From contig CABJAN010000026.1 in the NCBI GenBank assembly GCA_902363515.1, forward strand, positions 1 to 46,313: a DNA stretch of 46,313 nt, read 5' to 3'. A program made the position numbers and the translations under genes. Under the pieces are notes generated by a model that was not told the DNA's origin, searched no databases, and was given only the letters and a program-made list of their open reading frames with translations. This DNA comes from Bacillota bacterium (GTDB taxonomy: Bacteria > Bacillota > Clostridia > Lachnospirales > Lachnospiraceae). Shown piece by piece: positions 16,689-23,447 of this stretch. The first letter of the stretch is position 1. Each line of letters starts with the position of its first letter.

Positions 16689-17138
16689 TTATTTCAACCC
16701 CAGATTCCATACTTTATTTGCTTTTTCAAATATCGTAGTCAATATTGTGCTATTTTCATCAACAATCCATTGATCTTCTTGATCTTCAGCTTTTTTGCTA
16801 CTTGACAACATAATTTGAGTATTCAAATCCTTATAGTCATTAAATAGCACGCCTTGACTTATTCCTTGGTGAAATGGTTTTATCCAAATAATTAGTGCAT
16901 ATCGAACATCTGACTCAGCTATCGCAAGATTTCCATTCCAAAGCAAATAATCAGGGACAGACACACTATACTGGAATCCATCTTTATCTGTGTAAATTTT
17001 TACTCCAGATTCTTCTATTTCAGGGAAGTCTTTCTGAAATTCGTTATATGGTTTATAACTCCCGAAGTACCAAAATAAATTATAGCAACAGAACAAAATA
17101 ACCAAAACAATTCCTATATATTTTATTTTTTTCTTCAT
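16689..17138 (-). CDS. Membrane-anchored protein of the bacteriocin cluster
   Basis: The 149-residue product has an uncleaved-type N-terminal signal anchor (KKKIKYIGIVLVILFCCYNL) followed by an extracellular domain with YTDKDGFQYSVSVPDYLLWNGNLA. I do not recognise a named domain. It lies between the bacteriocin gene and the DUF1430 gene without gaps, so a role in immunity or maturation is inferred from context only. Confidence 0.65.
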   Translation of the reverse strand: MKKKIKYIGIVLVILFCCYNLFWYFGSYKPYNEFQKDFPEIEESGVKIYTDKDGFQYSVSVPDYLLWNGNLAIAESDVRYALIIWIKPFHQGISQGVLFNDYKDLNTQIMLSSSKKAEDQEDQWIVDENSTILTTIFEKANKVWNLGLK

Positions 17139-17153
17139 TTATATACACTCCAC

Positions 17154-17183
17154 AAAAAAGAGTGGTTGGAATTCCAACCACTC
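17154..17183 (-). terminator. Terminator between bacteriocin and export/immunity genes
   Basis: GAGTGGTTGG-AATT-CCAACCACTC (17160-17183) is a perfect 10-bp stem. Read on the minus strand it is followed by six T (17154-17159). It lies 22 bases after the bacteriocin stop and before the 149-residue gene, so it would make the bacteriocin message more abundant than the downstream genes. Confidence 0.75.
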
Positions 17184-17205
17184 AGCCATTATCCCGAACC
17201 TTTGT

Positions 17206-17551
17206 TTAGTAGCTATTACCGTAGGTAATACTATTTCCTTTATGAGCAACCTCAATTTTAGACCAATTACCTTTACCAACATTTGAACCCGAAAAAGAAC
17301 CATTTCCATTCTTGACATATGCGTAATGATCTTTAGTTGAATGATATGCGTGTGCATAATCTTCATTAATAGCAAGAGTATTATAACCATAAGTCAAAAC
17401 ACCTTTTCCGCCATCAGATGTAGTGCTCAATTCCCACTTTTTATCAAATGTCTTATTCCCGTTTGTAACAGAAAATGCCATTACTGGAATTGATGAAGAA
17501 ATTAACATTGCACTAATAGCTACCCCCTACAATCACTTTCTTTGCTCTCAT
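17206..17551 (-). pseudogene. Lactococcin-972-like bacteriocin precursor, frameshifted
   Basis: ATG 17551 follows AAAGGAGG and begins MRAKKVIVG, but a run of five G (17523-17527 on this strand) puts the rest out of frame and the product would stop after 12 residues. With four G the frame reads on through a complete signal peptide (VAISAMLISSSIPVMAFS) into a mature part with GKGVLTYGYNTLA, YAHAYHSTKDHYAYV and GNWSKIEVAHKGNSITYG, as in lactococcin 972. That corrected precursor would have 114 residues. The family is a secreted class of bacteriocin acting at lipid II. The break may be a mutation, slipped-strand phase variation or a sequence error. Confidence 0.8.
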
Positions 17552-17589
17552 AAGTTTTACCTCCTTTGATCTGCTGTATTTCTATTTAT

Positions 17590-17618
17590 ATTTTATCAAA
17601 TATTTTGTATCTAGTCAA
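17590..17618 (-). promoter_or_regulatory. Bacteriocin promoter
   Basis: On the minus strand TTGACT (17618-17613), a 17-bp spacer and TAAAAT (17595-17590) form a near-consensus sigma-A promoter about 40 bases before the bacteriocin start. The -35 box overlaps the stop codon of the DUF6040 gene upstream. Confidence 0.7.
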
Positions 17619-18568
17619 TCAGTATCTTGACTTATATAGCGTCGAATTGTAAGATATATTCCTTGTAAAATTAACCAAAAGAACAACAGATTTATTGATA
17701 ATGCTTTTTTAATTACTTCTCCAAAATAAATGATGACAGCCGCACTTGTCAGTATCATCAGTAGGGTAATAACATCCCAACAGTTTTTCTTATATAATTC
17801 TATAACCTTTATTTCTATCAGTATTGCCAGTATCCCTGTCCCTGCCACACATATTCCAACAACCAATATCATCAATAACCAATATATGATTCCGGCTATA
17901 ATCTCATTTGGAATTTTTGTGCTGATTTGTGCCACAGATTGCCCGGCATCAATCGTCCAACCGATAAAAGTTTGTATGAATGATGCTGCATCATGGAAGA
18001 ATGATTTGCAATCGGAAAGGAACACATCTGACTGTACTGCCTGAAAAAGAGTGGTTGTCAGCGAATACCATGCAAGAAGGAACAAGGTTGTTTGGAACAT
18101 TACCGTTTTTGCTTTATATTGTCCTGCAAGTTGCTCTTTTTGTGTTTCGTATCTTGCTTTTGCATTCTGATAGGCTGTCCGGTCACAGGCTTCGCATTTT
18201 TTATAGAGTACCGGCTTTTCTACCGGTATCTCTACGATTTTCTGATGTGTCCGGGCATAATCCCGTTGTTGTGTTAAGCATCGTATTTTATCTTGACATT
18301 CCTCTATCGTGACGTTTGCGCTTCGCAGCTTCTCTTTCTCGCTCCGCAATGCTCTGTCTGCCAGCTTCAAGTCGTTCTTTAATGCTTGAATATTCCCGGC
18401 TCTGTTCTCTTTGTTTAATTTCTCGTTCAAGGTCAGAGATTCGTTGAGCTGCGTCTTCAGTTCCACGATAAGCTGGTCTTTCTGTTCCAACTCTTCTTGT
18501 ATCTCCTCGGTCAAGAGCAGAAGTTCTTCCAACTGTTCGGCGTTCTTTAATTCTCTGGATTCGTTCAT
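17615..18568 (-). CDS. DUF6040 family membrane protein
   Basis: ATG 18568 has AAAGGACG upstream. The 317-residue protein begins with a coiled coil (about 1-105, EEIQEELEQKDQLIVELKTQ), then a CEACDRTAYQNAK knuckle near 125-137, then four to five membrane helices in the C-terminal half. This fits DUF6040 proteins encoded after mobA in Clostridial IMEs. The first 280 bp overlap the end of mobA in another frame. Its role is unknown; the position suggests an aid to mobilization or entry exclusion. Confidence 0.75.
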   Translation of the reverse strand: MNESRELKNAEQLEELLLLTEEIQEELEQKDQLIVELKTQLNESLTLNEKLNKENRAGNIQALKNDLKLADRALRSEKEKLRSANVTIEECQDKIRCLTQQRDYARTHQKIVEIPVEKPVLYKKCEACDRTAYQNAKARYETQKEQLAGQYKAKTVMFQTTLFLLAWYSLTTTLFQAVQSDVFLSDCKSFFHDAASFIQTFIGWTIDAGQSVAQISTKIPNEIIAGIIYWLLMILVVGICVAGTGILAILIEIKVIELYKKNCWDVITLLMILTSAAVIIYFGEVIKKALSINLLFFWLILQGIYLTIRRYISQDTD

Positions 18569-20009
18569 CTATATCACGTCCTTTCTCTACCTGCTGTTCC
18601 AGTTCAGCAATTCGGTGTTCTGTTTCAGTAATAAACTGTTTTCGCTGTTCAGCTTCTGTGCCAATATCTGCCATTGCTGATTTTCGTTTTCCAAAAGTTC
18701 TATCTTCGTTTTCTGTTCTTCCATCTTGGAAAGTAGTTCCTCGGTATTTGGCAAAATGTTGAGCAGCTCGGATAACTCGCTGTTTAATTTTTGCAATTTC
18801 TGATTCTGTTCCTGCATAAGAGAGAGTTGGGTGTCCCGGTTCTGCATTTCCAGAAGCATTTCTGCCATTAAGGTCTGCTGTTCTTCGATTTGCCCAATCA
18901 TGGACTCCATTAAGGGTATAATTTCCCGGCTTTCTTCTAATGTCATTTAATCGCTCCTTCCATAATGATAATGCACCTGATACTTTCCCAAAGGTGTCCA
19001 GTATCTTTTGCAATAACGTGTTTTGTTGTTTTATGATTTGATTTTCCGCTACTTTCCACGAACCTTTTATTTCCTGCCCGGCAAGAAACTTTTGTTCAAT
19101 CTTTCTTGCGTCAGCACCTTCATGGATGGTAGGAATCTGGAGTTTTCCCTGCTTTTCGTAAGAACGGTGATCGACCTGATTATGCAAAGGCAGATGTTCA
19201 TTACACACCTTTGCCCACTCGCTCCGCCACAGTTCACAGTTTTTTGGATTGTTCCATCCCGTAGCATCGGTCAGTACCCGTTTCCATTGCAGGCGGTTTC
19301 TTGCACCAATCTTCTGGATTCCGTTTTCATCTAATACAGGGATACGGATTCCATGACGGTCAGGGTTTTTCTTATCCTGCCACCAGTTCGGATGGGATTC
19401 ATCAATCACGATATTTCCGCTTTTATCTCTGACAAAATCCCAATCTTTGACTTCTTTCTTCCCCCAAGAATGATCCGGGTTAAAAGGGCGCATTGTCAGA
19501 AGCAGATGGACATGAGGATTGCCATCCCCTTTGTCGTGGATACTCCAATCAGCACACATTCCCTTATCCACAAATGTTTTTTTGATATAGTCGGCTGTAT
19601 ATTGAATCTGTTCCTGTCTGCTCCATTCTTTGGGGAGGGCAAATTCAAATGACCTGCCAAGTTGGGCATCTGCACTTTTTTCAATCTTCAATACCTCATT
19701 CCATAACCGTTGTTTCTGAAATGTGATTTTAAATTTTTCTAAAGCAGCTTCTTTATCTTCTGACCTTTTGTATCGGACAGATTTTTGAAAGCGTTTTATA
19801 TTTTCTTCTGGTACTATCTGCCATTCAGGAGGTGCGTTTTCGCACATCATCAGACTGGTGTAGACCACTTCTTTTTTAGAAGTGTAATAACTGATTCGCC
19901 CGGTTTCCTCGTTTTTCATCACATCCCCATTGAGATATGCGGAAGCGGAGATAACAGATTTCCCTTTACTTCGTCCGACTATTTTGATTGTGTAATGAAA
20001 AATCGCCAT
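18288..20009 (-). CDS. mobA: MobA/MobL (MobQ-type) relaxase of the IME
   Basis: ATG 20009 lies behind AAAGGGGG; 573 residues. The N-terminal relaxase domain has AIFHYTIKIVGRSKGKS and SASAYLNGD, then the metal-binding histidines in SIHDKGDGNPHVHLLLTMRP (H158, H166, H168). This is the MobA/MobL fold that nicks oriT and stays bound to DNA; the nucleophile Tyr cannot be assigned with certainty. The C-terminal half is charged, repetitive coiled coil. Two other genes overlap the 3' end in a different frame. An RSF1010-like nic sequence lies 270 bp upstream. Confidence 0.88.
   Translation of the reverse strand: MAIFHYTIKIVGRSKGKSVISASAYLNGDVMKNEETGRISYYTSKKEVVYTSLMMCENAPPEWQIVPEENIKRFQKSVRYKRSEDKEAALEKFKITFQKQRLWNEVLKIEKSADAQLGRSFEFALPKEWSRQEQIQYTADYIKKTFVDKGMCADWSIHDKGDGNPHVHLLLTMRPFNPDHSWGKKEVKDWDFVRDKSGNIVIDESHPNWWQDKKNPDRHGIRIPVLDENGIQKIGARNRLQWKRVLTDATGWNNPKNCELWRSEWAKVCNEHLPLHNQVDHRSYEKQGKLQIPTIHEGADARKIEQKFLAGQEIKGSWKVAENQIIKQQNTLLQKILDTFGKVSGALSLWKERLNDIRRKPGNYTLNGVHDWANRRTADLNGRNASGNAEPGHPTLSYAGTESEIAKIKQRVIRAAQHFAKYRGTTFQDGRTENEDRTFGKRKSAMADIGTEAEQRKQFITETEHRIAELEQQVEKGRDIDERIQRIKERRTVGRTSALDRGDTRRVGTERPAYRGTEDAAQRISDLEREIKQREQSREYSSIKERLEAGRQSIAEREREAAKRKRHDRGMSR
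18587..18946 (-). CDS. Coiled-coil protein nested inside mobA
   Basis: ATG 18946 has GGAAGGAG eight bases upstream, although it lies wholly within mobA in a different frame. The 119-residue product is a continuous acidic coiled coil rich in Leu, Gln and Glu (IGQIEEQQTLMAEMLLEMQN, LLSKMEEQKTKIELLENEN). It ends 19 bases before the DUF6040 start and shares its frame, separated by two stops. No family recognised. The strong ribosome site and ordered heptads argue for a real overprinted gene; conservation across relatives would decide. Confidence 0.55.
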   Translation of the reverse strand: MTLEESREIIPLMESMIGQIEEQQTLMAEMLLEMQNRDTQLSLMQEQNQKLQKLNSELSELLNILPNTEELLSKMEEQKTKIELLENENQQWQILAQKLNSENSLLLKQNTELLNWNSR

Positions 20010-20234
20010 GTCTGGATTCCCCCTTTCTGCACATCCGGCATAGATTTCCGGCAACATTGCTTTCAGTTTTAGAAAAAGCAGTATTGCCGGAACGCCCTCT
20101 GCGTAAGAGTGCCCTGCGCATAGCAGCCTGCATGGAATGCGCCCCTCTGGCGAAGAGTGCCTCCTGCGGCATGAGCAGGTCTGGCTGAAAGCCCCGCCGA
20201 CGGAACGAGCCCGGCAAGCGTGAGCGAAGACCGG

Positions 20235-20310
20235 TTGCCACTTGTGGCAAACTTATTGGGACGACCTCTGGTTGTCCATAAGTGCGCCCTTCATGAAAAA
20301 GCAATGAAGG
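20235..20310. other. oriT: oriT of the IME (RSF1010/MobQ-type nic region)
   Basis: TAAGTGCGCCCT (20279-20290) matches the nic-region word of MobQ plasmids such as RSF1010. Directly upstream lies the hairpin GACGACC-TCT-GGTTGTC (20260-20276), and before it the palindrome TTGCCAC-TT-GTGGCAA (20235-20250). Downstream is a further inverted pair CCTTCAT...ATGAAGG (20288-20310). Hairpin next to the nic word, between mobA and the DUF3847 gene, is the expected oriT arrangement. Confidence 0.8.
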
Positions 20311-20337
20311 GAATGAAAAACTCATCCCCCCCCGCCA

Positions 20338-20652
20338 TTACACTTCCTCCATATCGGTATGTGTTTCTTTCTGCATTGCCTTTGAAAAAAATTTCCCATT
20401 GGCTTCCTGCTTTTTCAGAAAACCAATCAGCTTTGGGATGTCCTCTTCCTCGATAGGCGCACCGAGAACGGATTCCACCGCACCGCCAACCTGACAGAGC
20501 CTATGGGTTCGTTTTTTACTTTCTTCGGCTTTCTTTCGTTTCAGAAGTTCTTTCTTCTGTGCTGCATATCGTTTTGCTTTTTCAAGGCTTTCCTGTTCCT
20601 TCTTTTCCATTTCAAGCATTCGTTCTTCATAACTTTTTGTTGATTTTGCCAT
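20338..20652 (-). CDS. DUF3847 family protein (MobC-like position)
   Basis: ATG 20652 follows AAAGGGG. The 104-residue product is lysine-rich and helical (EERMLEMEKKEQESLEKAKR, AAQKKELLKRKKAEESKK), then has GGAVESVLGAPIEEEDIPKL. It fits DUF3847, commonly encoded upstream of mobA in Clostridial IMEs. A relaxosome accessory role at the neighbouring oriT is inferred. Confidence 0.78.
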   Translation of the reverse strand: MAKSTKSYEERMLEMEKKEQESLEKAKRYAAQKKELLKRKKAEESKKRTHRLCQVGGAVESVLGAPIEEEDIPKLIGFLKKQEANGKFFSKAMQKETHTDMEEV

Positions 20653-20721
20653 GATTACATTCCCCTTTCTTTTACAAACATAAGTTCTCGGTTGCGTATC
20701 AGAAGAAGCACATGGTATAAT

Positions 20722-20744
20722 CTTCTTGCGTGTAGGTATATCAT
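20722..20744 (-). promoter_or_regulatory. Shared 23-nt upstream motif, mob copy
   Basis: Read on the minus strand, ATGATATAC then CTACACGCAAGAAG occurs here about 70 bases before the DUF3847 start. The same 23 nt, with two differences, lie before the integrase gene at 21841-21863 in the orientation of that gene. A -10-like TATACC is inside. Common control is inferred. Confidence 0.5.
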
Positions 20745-20792
20745 GGCTTCGGTCTGATAGAACCTTTGGCGGTTTCTTTGGAAGCCGCCTTT

Positions 20793-21023
20793 TTAATTTG
20801 CCGCAGTTCTTGTTACGGCTTTTACATTTCCTCTATCCCTCAAATCACGACCTTCATTCGCTTCCATAAACATTTCCAGAATATCGGTTTTAATCAGGAC
20901 TTTGCGACCAACCTTTAATACTGGAAGTTTCTTCCATTCTACAAGCTGTCTTAAGGTGTTTCTGCCGATTCCCGTATAGTCAGCAGCTTCTTCGATGGAT
21001 AATGCAATTTTTCTTTGCGTCAT
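20793..21023 (-). CDS. xis: Excisionase-type helix-turn-helix protein of the IME
   Basis: ATG 21023 follows AAGGAGG. The 76-residue protein has the MerR-like/excisionase fold pattern: LSIEEAADYTGIGRNTLRQL, then KKLPVLKVGRKVLIKTDILEMFM. It likely acts with the nearby tyrosine integrase in excision. A GGCGG...CCGCC hairpin with a T-run on the + strand (20768-20794) touches its stop codon. It is divergent from the XRE gene. Confidence 0.8.
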   Translation of the reverse strand: MTQRKIALSIEEAADYTGIGRNTLRQLVEWKKLPVLKVGRKVLIKTDILEMFMEANEGRDLRDRGNVKAVTRTAAN

Positions 21024-21042
21024 ATAATCACCTCCTTATAAA

Positions 21043-21055
21043 TTGCATTATGCAA
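21043..21055. promoter_or_regulatory. Operator O1 (TTGCA-N3-TGCAA)
   Basis: TTGCATTATGCAA lies just downstream of the leftward -10 box and before the xis ribosome site. The same inverted repeat with a different centre occurs at 21129-21141. Binding by the divergently encoded XRE repressor is inferred. Confidence 0.6.
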
Positions 21056-21068
21056 TTCTTGTGATGTA

Positions 21069-21097
21069 AGTATATCCTTTTCATATCTTTTTGTCAA
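21069..21097 (-). promoter_or_regulatory. Promoter of the leftward xis transcript
   Basis: On the minus strand TTGACA (21097-21092), a 17-bp spacer and TATACT (21074-21069) make a near-perfect sigma-A promoter. Operator O1 follows the start point. Confidence 0.8.
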
Positions 21098-21128
21098 GCG
21101 TTACGAAATATTAAAAATAATTTTTAAG

Positions 21129-21164
21129 TTGCATATTGCAATTACAGAAAAACAATGCTATAAT
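21129..21164 (+). promoter_or_regulatory. XRE promoter with operator O2
   Basis: TTGCAA (21136-21141), 17 bp, TATAAT (21159-21164) is a strong promoter. The inverted repeat TTGCATATTGCAA (21129-21141) covers its -35 box, so the repressor gene is probably autoregulated. Confidence 0.75.
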
Positions 21165-21194
21165 TCATACATACCGAAAAAGGAGGCAGTCAGC

Positions 21195-21824
21195 ATGAAA
21201 GATAAAGAACTACGCAAGCTGATAGGCAGCAGAGTAAAACAGCGCCGTCTGGAATTGAATCTGACACAGCCTTATGTCGCAGAAAAGATGGGTGTTACCG
21301 CTTCTACAATCCTGCGTTATGAGAATGGTTCGATTGACAATACGAAAAAAATGGTGCTGGAAGGTCTTTCGGAAGCACTCCATGTATCTGTGGAATGGCT
21401 CAAAGGGGAAACAGATGAATATGAAACCGACATTACGGATAAGAGAGAGTTACAGATTCGTGATGCGATGGGAGATATTCTGGAACAGTTACCGCTTGCC
21501 CTTACCAAAGAAGAAGATGCTTTTTCAAAAGATTTATTACTGCTGATGTTAAAACAATATGGTCTGTTTTTGGATTCCTTCCAGTTCGCCTGCAAAAACT
21601 TCAAGGGGAATGCTGGTCAGACGGATATTGCCAAAACAATAGGGTTTGAATCGAATGATGAATATAATGAGATTATGTTCTTAAGGGAAATCACTCACAC
21701 CATCAATGCTTTTAATGAGATGGCAGACGTTGTAAGGCTCTATTCCAAGAAACCAAAAACAGCAGAACAAAGGCTTGCAAATCTTTTATCAGAAGTCTTA
21801 TACGAAGATTCCGAATCGGTATAG
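21195..21824 (+). CDS. XRE-family repressor of the IME
   Basis: ATG 21195 follows AAAGGAGG. The 209-residue protein has an N-terminal HTH (about 8-62: IGSRVKQRRLELNLTQPYVAEKMGV, then ILRYENGSIDN) and a helical C-terminal domain. It resembles phage-type regulators that hold integrative elements quiescent. It is encoded between the divergent xis gene and the co-directional int gene, and two matching operators lie in its promoter region. Confidence 0.82.
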   Translation: MKDKELRKLIGSRVKQRRLELNLTQPYVAEKMGVTASTILRYENGSIDNTKKMVLEGLSEALHVSVEWLKGETDEYETDITDKRELQIRDAMGDILEQLPLALTKEEDAFSKDLLLLMLKQYGLFLDSFQFACKNFKGNAGQTDIAKTIGFESNDEYNEIMFLREITHTINAFNEMADVVRLYSKKPKTAEQRLANLLSEVLYEDSESV

Positions 21825-21840
21825 TAAGACAACCGGAGTT

Positions 21841-21863
21841 ATGATATACTTACACGCACGAAG
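21841..21863 (+). promoter_or_regulatory. Shared 23-nt upstream motif, int copy
   Basis: ATGATATAC then TTACACGCACGAAG lies 48 bases before the integrase ATG and is nearly the same as the mob copy at 20722-20744. TATACT inside could be a -10 box; no good -35 box is seen at the right distance in either copy, which hints at an activator. Confidence 0.5.
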
Positions 21864-21910
21864 CATTTCATCAGTTCCGATTGTCTAATATCGAAAGGAG
21901 ACATACGATT

Positions 21911-23206
21911 ATGGCAAAAGGATCTGTAAGAAAAAAAGGAAAGAAATGGTACTACCGCTTCTATGTAGAGGACGCAAGCGGCAATCTTGTTCAGAAAGAA
22001 TGCGTTGGAACAGAAAGCAAAAGTGAAACTGAAAAGCTGCTCCGTCAGGCAATGGATGATTATGAGAAAAAGAAATTTGTTGCCAAAGCGGAAAATCTCA
22101 CAGTCGGACAGCTTTTGGATGTGTGGGCAGAGGAGGAATTAAAAACAGGTACGCTCAGCAATGGTACGGTGGAGAATTACCTCGGAACAATCCGAAATAT
22201 CAAGAAACACCCATTGGCAGAACGGAAACTGAAAAATGTAACCTCTGAACATTTGCAATCCTTCTTCGATTTGCTTTCCTTCGGGGGAGTTCATCCCGAC
22301 GGAAAAGAGAGAAAGGGTTACAGCAAAGATTATATCCATTCTTTTTCCGCAGTCATGCAGCAGTCCTTCCGTTTTGCAGTATTTCCAAAGCAGTATATTA
22401 CGTTCAATCCCATGCAGTATATTAAACTGCGGTATCAGACGGATGAAGTGGATTTGTTTTCCGATGAGGATATGGACGGAAATGTCCAACCAATTTCACG
22501 AGAAGATTATGAAAGATTGCTTGCTTATCTGCAAAAAAAGAACCCAGCCGCAATACTTCCAATCCAGATAGCCTATTATGCCGGGCTTCGTATTGGAGAA
22601 GCCTGCGGTTTGGCATGGCAGGACGTAAATCTGGAAGAACAATGCCTTACCATAAGACGCAGCATCCGATATGATGGCTCAAAGCGCAAATATATCATCG
22701 GACCAACCAAGCGGAAAAAAGTAAGGGTTGTTGATTTTGGAGATACACTGGTAGAGATTTTCCGTAATGCCCGGAAAGAGCAGTTAAAAAATCGAATGCA
22801 GTACGGAGAACTTTATCACACGAACTACTACAAAGAGGTCAAAGAGAAAAACAGAGTGTACTACGAATATTATTGTTTAGACAGAACAGAGGAAGTCCCG
22901 ACAGATTATAAAGAAATTTCTTTCGTCTGTTTAAGACCGGATGGTTGTTTGGAACTTCCAACTACTTTGGGGACTGTTTGCAGAAAGGTGGCAAAAACAT
23001 TAGAGGGATTTGAAGGCTTTCATTTCCACCAGTTACGTCACACCTATACAAGCAACCTTTTAGCAAATGGAGCTGCCCCAAAAGATGTGCAGGAATTGTT
23101 GGGACACTCAGATGTCAGTACCACAATGAACGTCTATGCTCACTCCACAAGAGATGCGAAACGAAAATCAGTTCGGCTTCTTGATAAAGTGGTGGGCAAT
23201 GACTAA
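21911..23206 (+). CDS. int: Tyrosine integrase of the IME
   Basis: ATG 21911 follows AAAGGAG; 431 residues. An N-terminal arm-binding domain (GSVRKKGKKWYYRFYVEDAS) and a core-binding SAM-like domain precede the catalytic domain. Catalytic residues are in YAGLRIGEACGLAW (Arg about 227), HFHQLRHTYTSN (His and Arg about 373-376), LLGHSDVSTT (His about 398) and the terminal Tyr in MNVYAHS (about 407). All are present, so it should be active. Tn916 Int-like family. It is the last gene of the IME, with arm-type repeats directly after its stop. Confidence 0.92.
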   Translation: MAKGSVRKKGKKWYYRFYVEDASGNLVQKECVGTESKSETEKLLRQAMDDYEKKKFVAKAENLTVGQLLDVWAEEELKTGTLSNGTVENYLGTIRNIKKHPLAERKLKNVTSEHLQSFFDLLSFGGVHPDGKERKGYSKDYIHSFSAVMQQSFRFAVFPKQYITFNPMQYIKLRYQTDEVDLFSDEDMDGNVQPISREDYERLLAYLQKKNPAAILPIQIAYYAGLRIGEACGLAWQDVNLEEQCLTIRRSIRYDGSKRKYIIGPTKRKKVRVVDFGDTLVEIFRNARKEQLKNRMQYGELYHTNYYKEVKEKNRVYYEYYCLDRTEEVPTDYKEISFVCLRPDGCLELPTTLGTVCRKVAKTLEGFEGFHFHQLRHTYTSNLLANGAAPKDVQELLGHSDVSTTMNVYAHSTRDAKRKSVRLLDKVVGND

Positions 23207-23210
23207 AAAA

Positions 23211-23260
23211 TTTCCCTTATTTCCCTTGTGATTATCTCATAAGGGCAAAAATAAGGGAAA
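23211..23260. promoter_or_regulatory. Putative integrase arm-type sites, right
   Basis: TTTCCCTTATTTCCCTTGTG (23211-23230), AAGGGCAAAA and AAAATAAGGGAAA (to 23260) repeat the left-end set at 13570-13646. The core repeat follows about 70 bp further right. Confidence 0.55.
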
Positions 23261-23330
23261 CTACATATCATTTCACTAATGGACAGGCGGGAAAGCCTAT
23301 AAAATGGGGAAAGTTAGAGGAATAATTATA

Positions 23331-23342
23331 TAAATTTCAGTT
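23331..23342 (+). repeat. IME right attachment core
   Basis: TAAATTTCAGTT matches the left core exactly. Beyond it the sequence returns to the ICE leader of topB. Confidence 0.6.
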
Positions 23343-23393
23343 TGTCAAATTATTTTTATATTTTATATTGCACAATTTTATACAATCACTTAG

Positions 23394-23422
23394 GAGCAAT
23401 CGAAAAATCGGTTGCTCTTTTC
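23394..23422 (+). terminator. Terminator or attenuator before topB
   Basis: GAGCAA (23394-23399) pairs with TTGCTC (23412-23417), extended by TCGA/TCGG, and a T-rich tract TTTTCTTTT follows. It lies 10 bases before the topB ribosome site and may limit read-through into topB. Confidence 0.55.
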
Positions 23423-23447
23423 TTTTACCCGAAAGGAGGATTTTTAT

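Larger units (their letters stand above)
13462..23342. mobile_element. Nested integrative mobilizable element (IME) with bacteriocin cargo
   Basis: The 12-bp direct repeat TAAATTTCAGTT occurs at 13462-13473 and 23331-23342, flanking a self-contained set: integrase, excisionase, XRE repressor, DUF3847, MobQ-type relaxase with oriT, DUF6040, a lactococcin-972-like cluster and a DUF6061 gene. Just inside each end lie related TTTCCCTT/AAGGGAAA motifs that look like integrase arm sites. The insertion separates the DUF4366 group from topB, which are normally close. The IME lacks VirB/VirD4 genes, so it probably uses the ICE machinery. Confidence 0.75.

Noticed and set aside
19966..20325. 119-codon leftward frame across the IME oriT
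   Set aside because: Product is arginine-rich and patternless, has no ribosome site, and covers the nic region and its hairpins, which explain the sequence better.
20768..20794. Rightward terminator at the end of the IME xis gene
   Set aside because: The hairpin and T-run are clear, but no rightward transcript is expected here, so it is mentioned only under xis.
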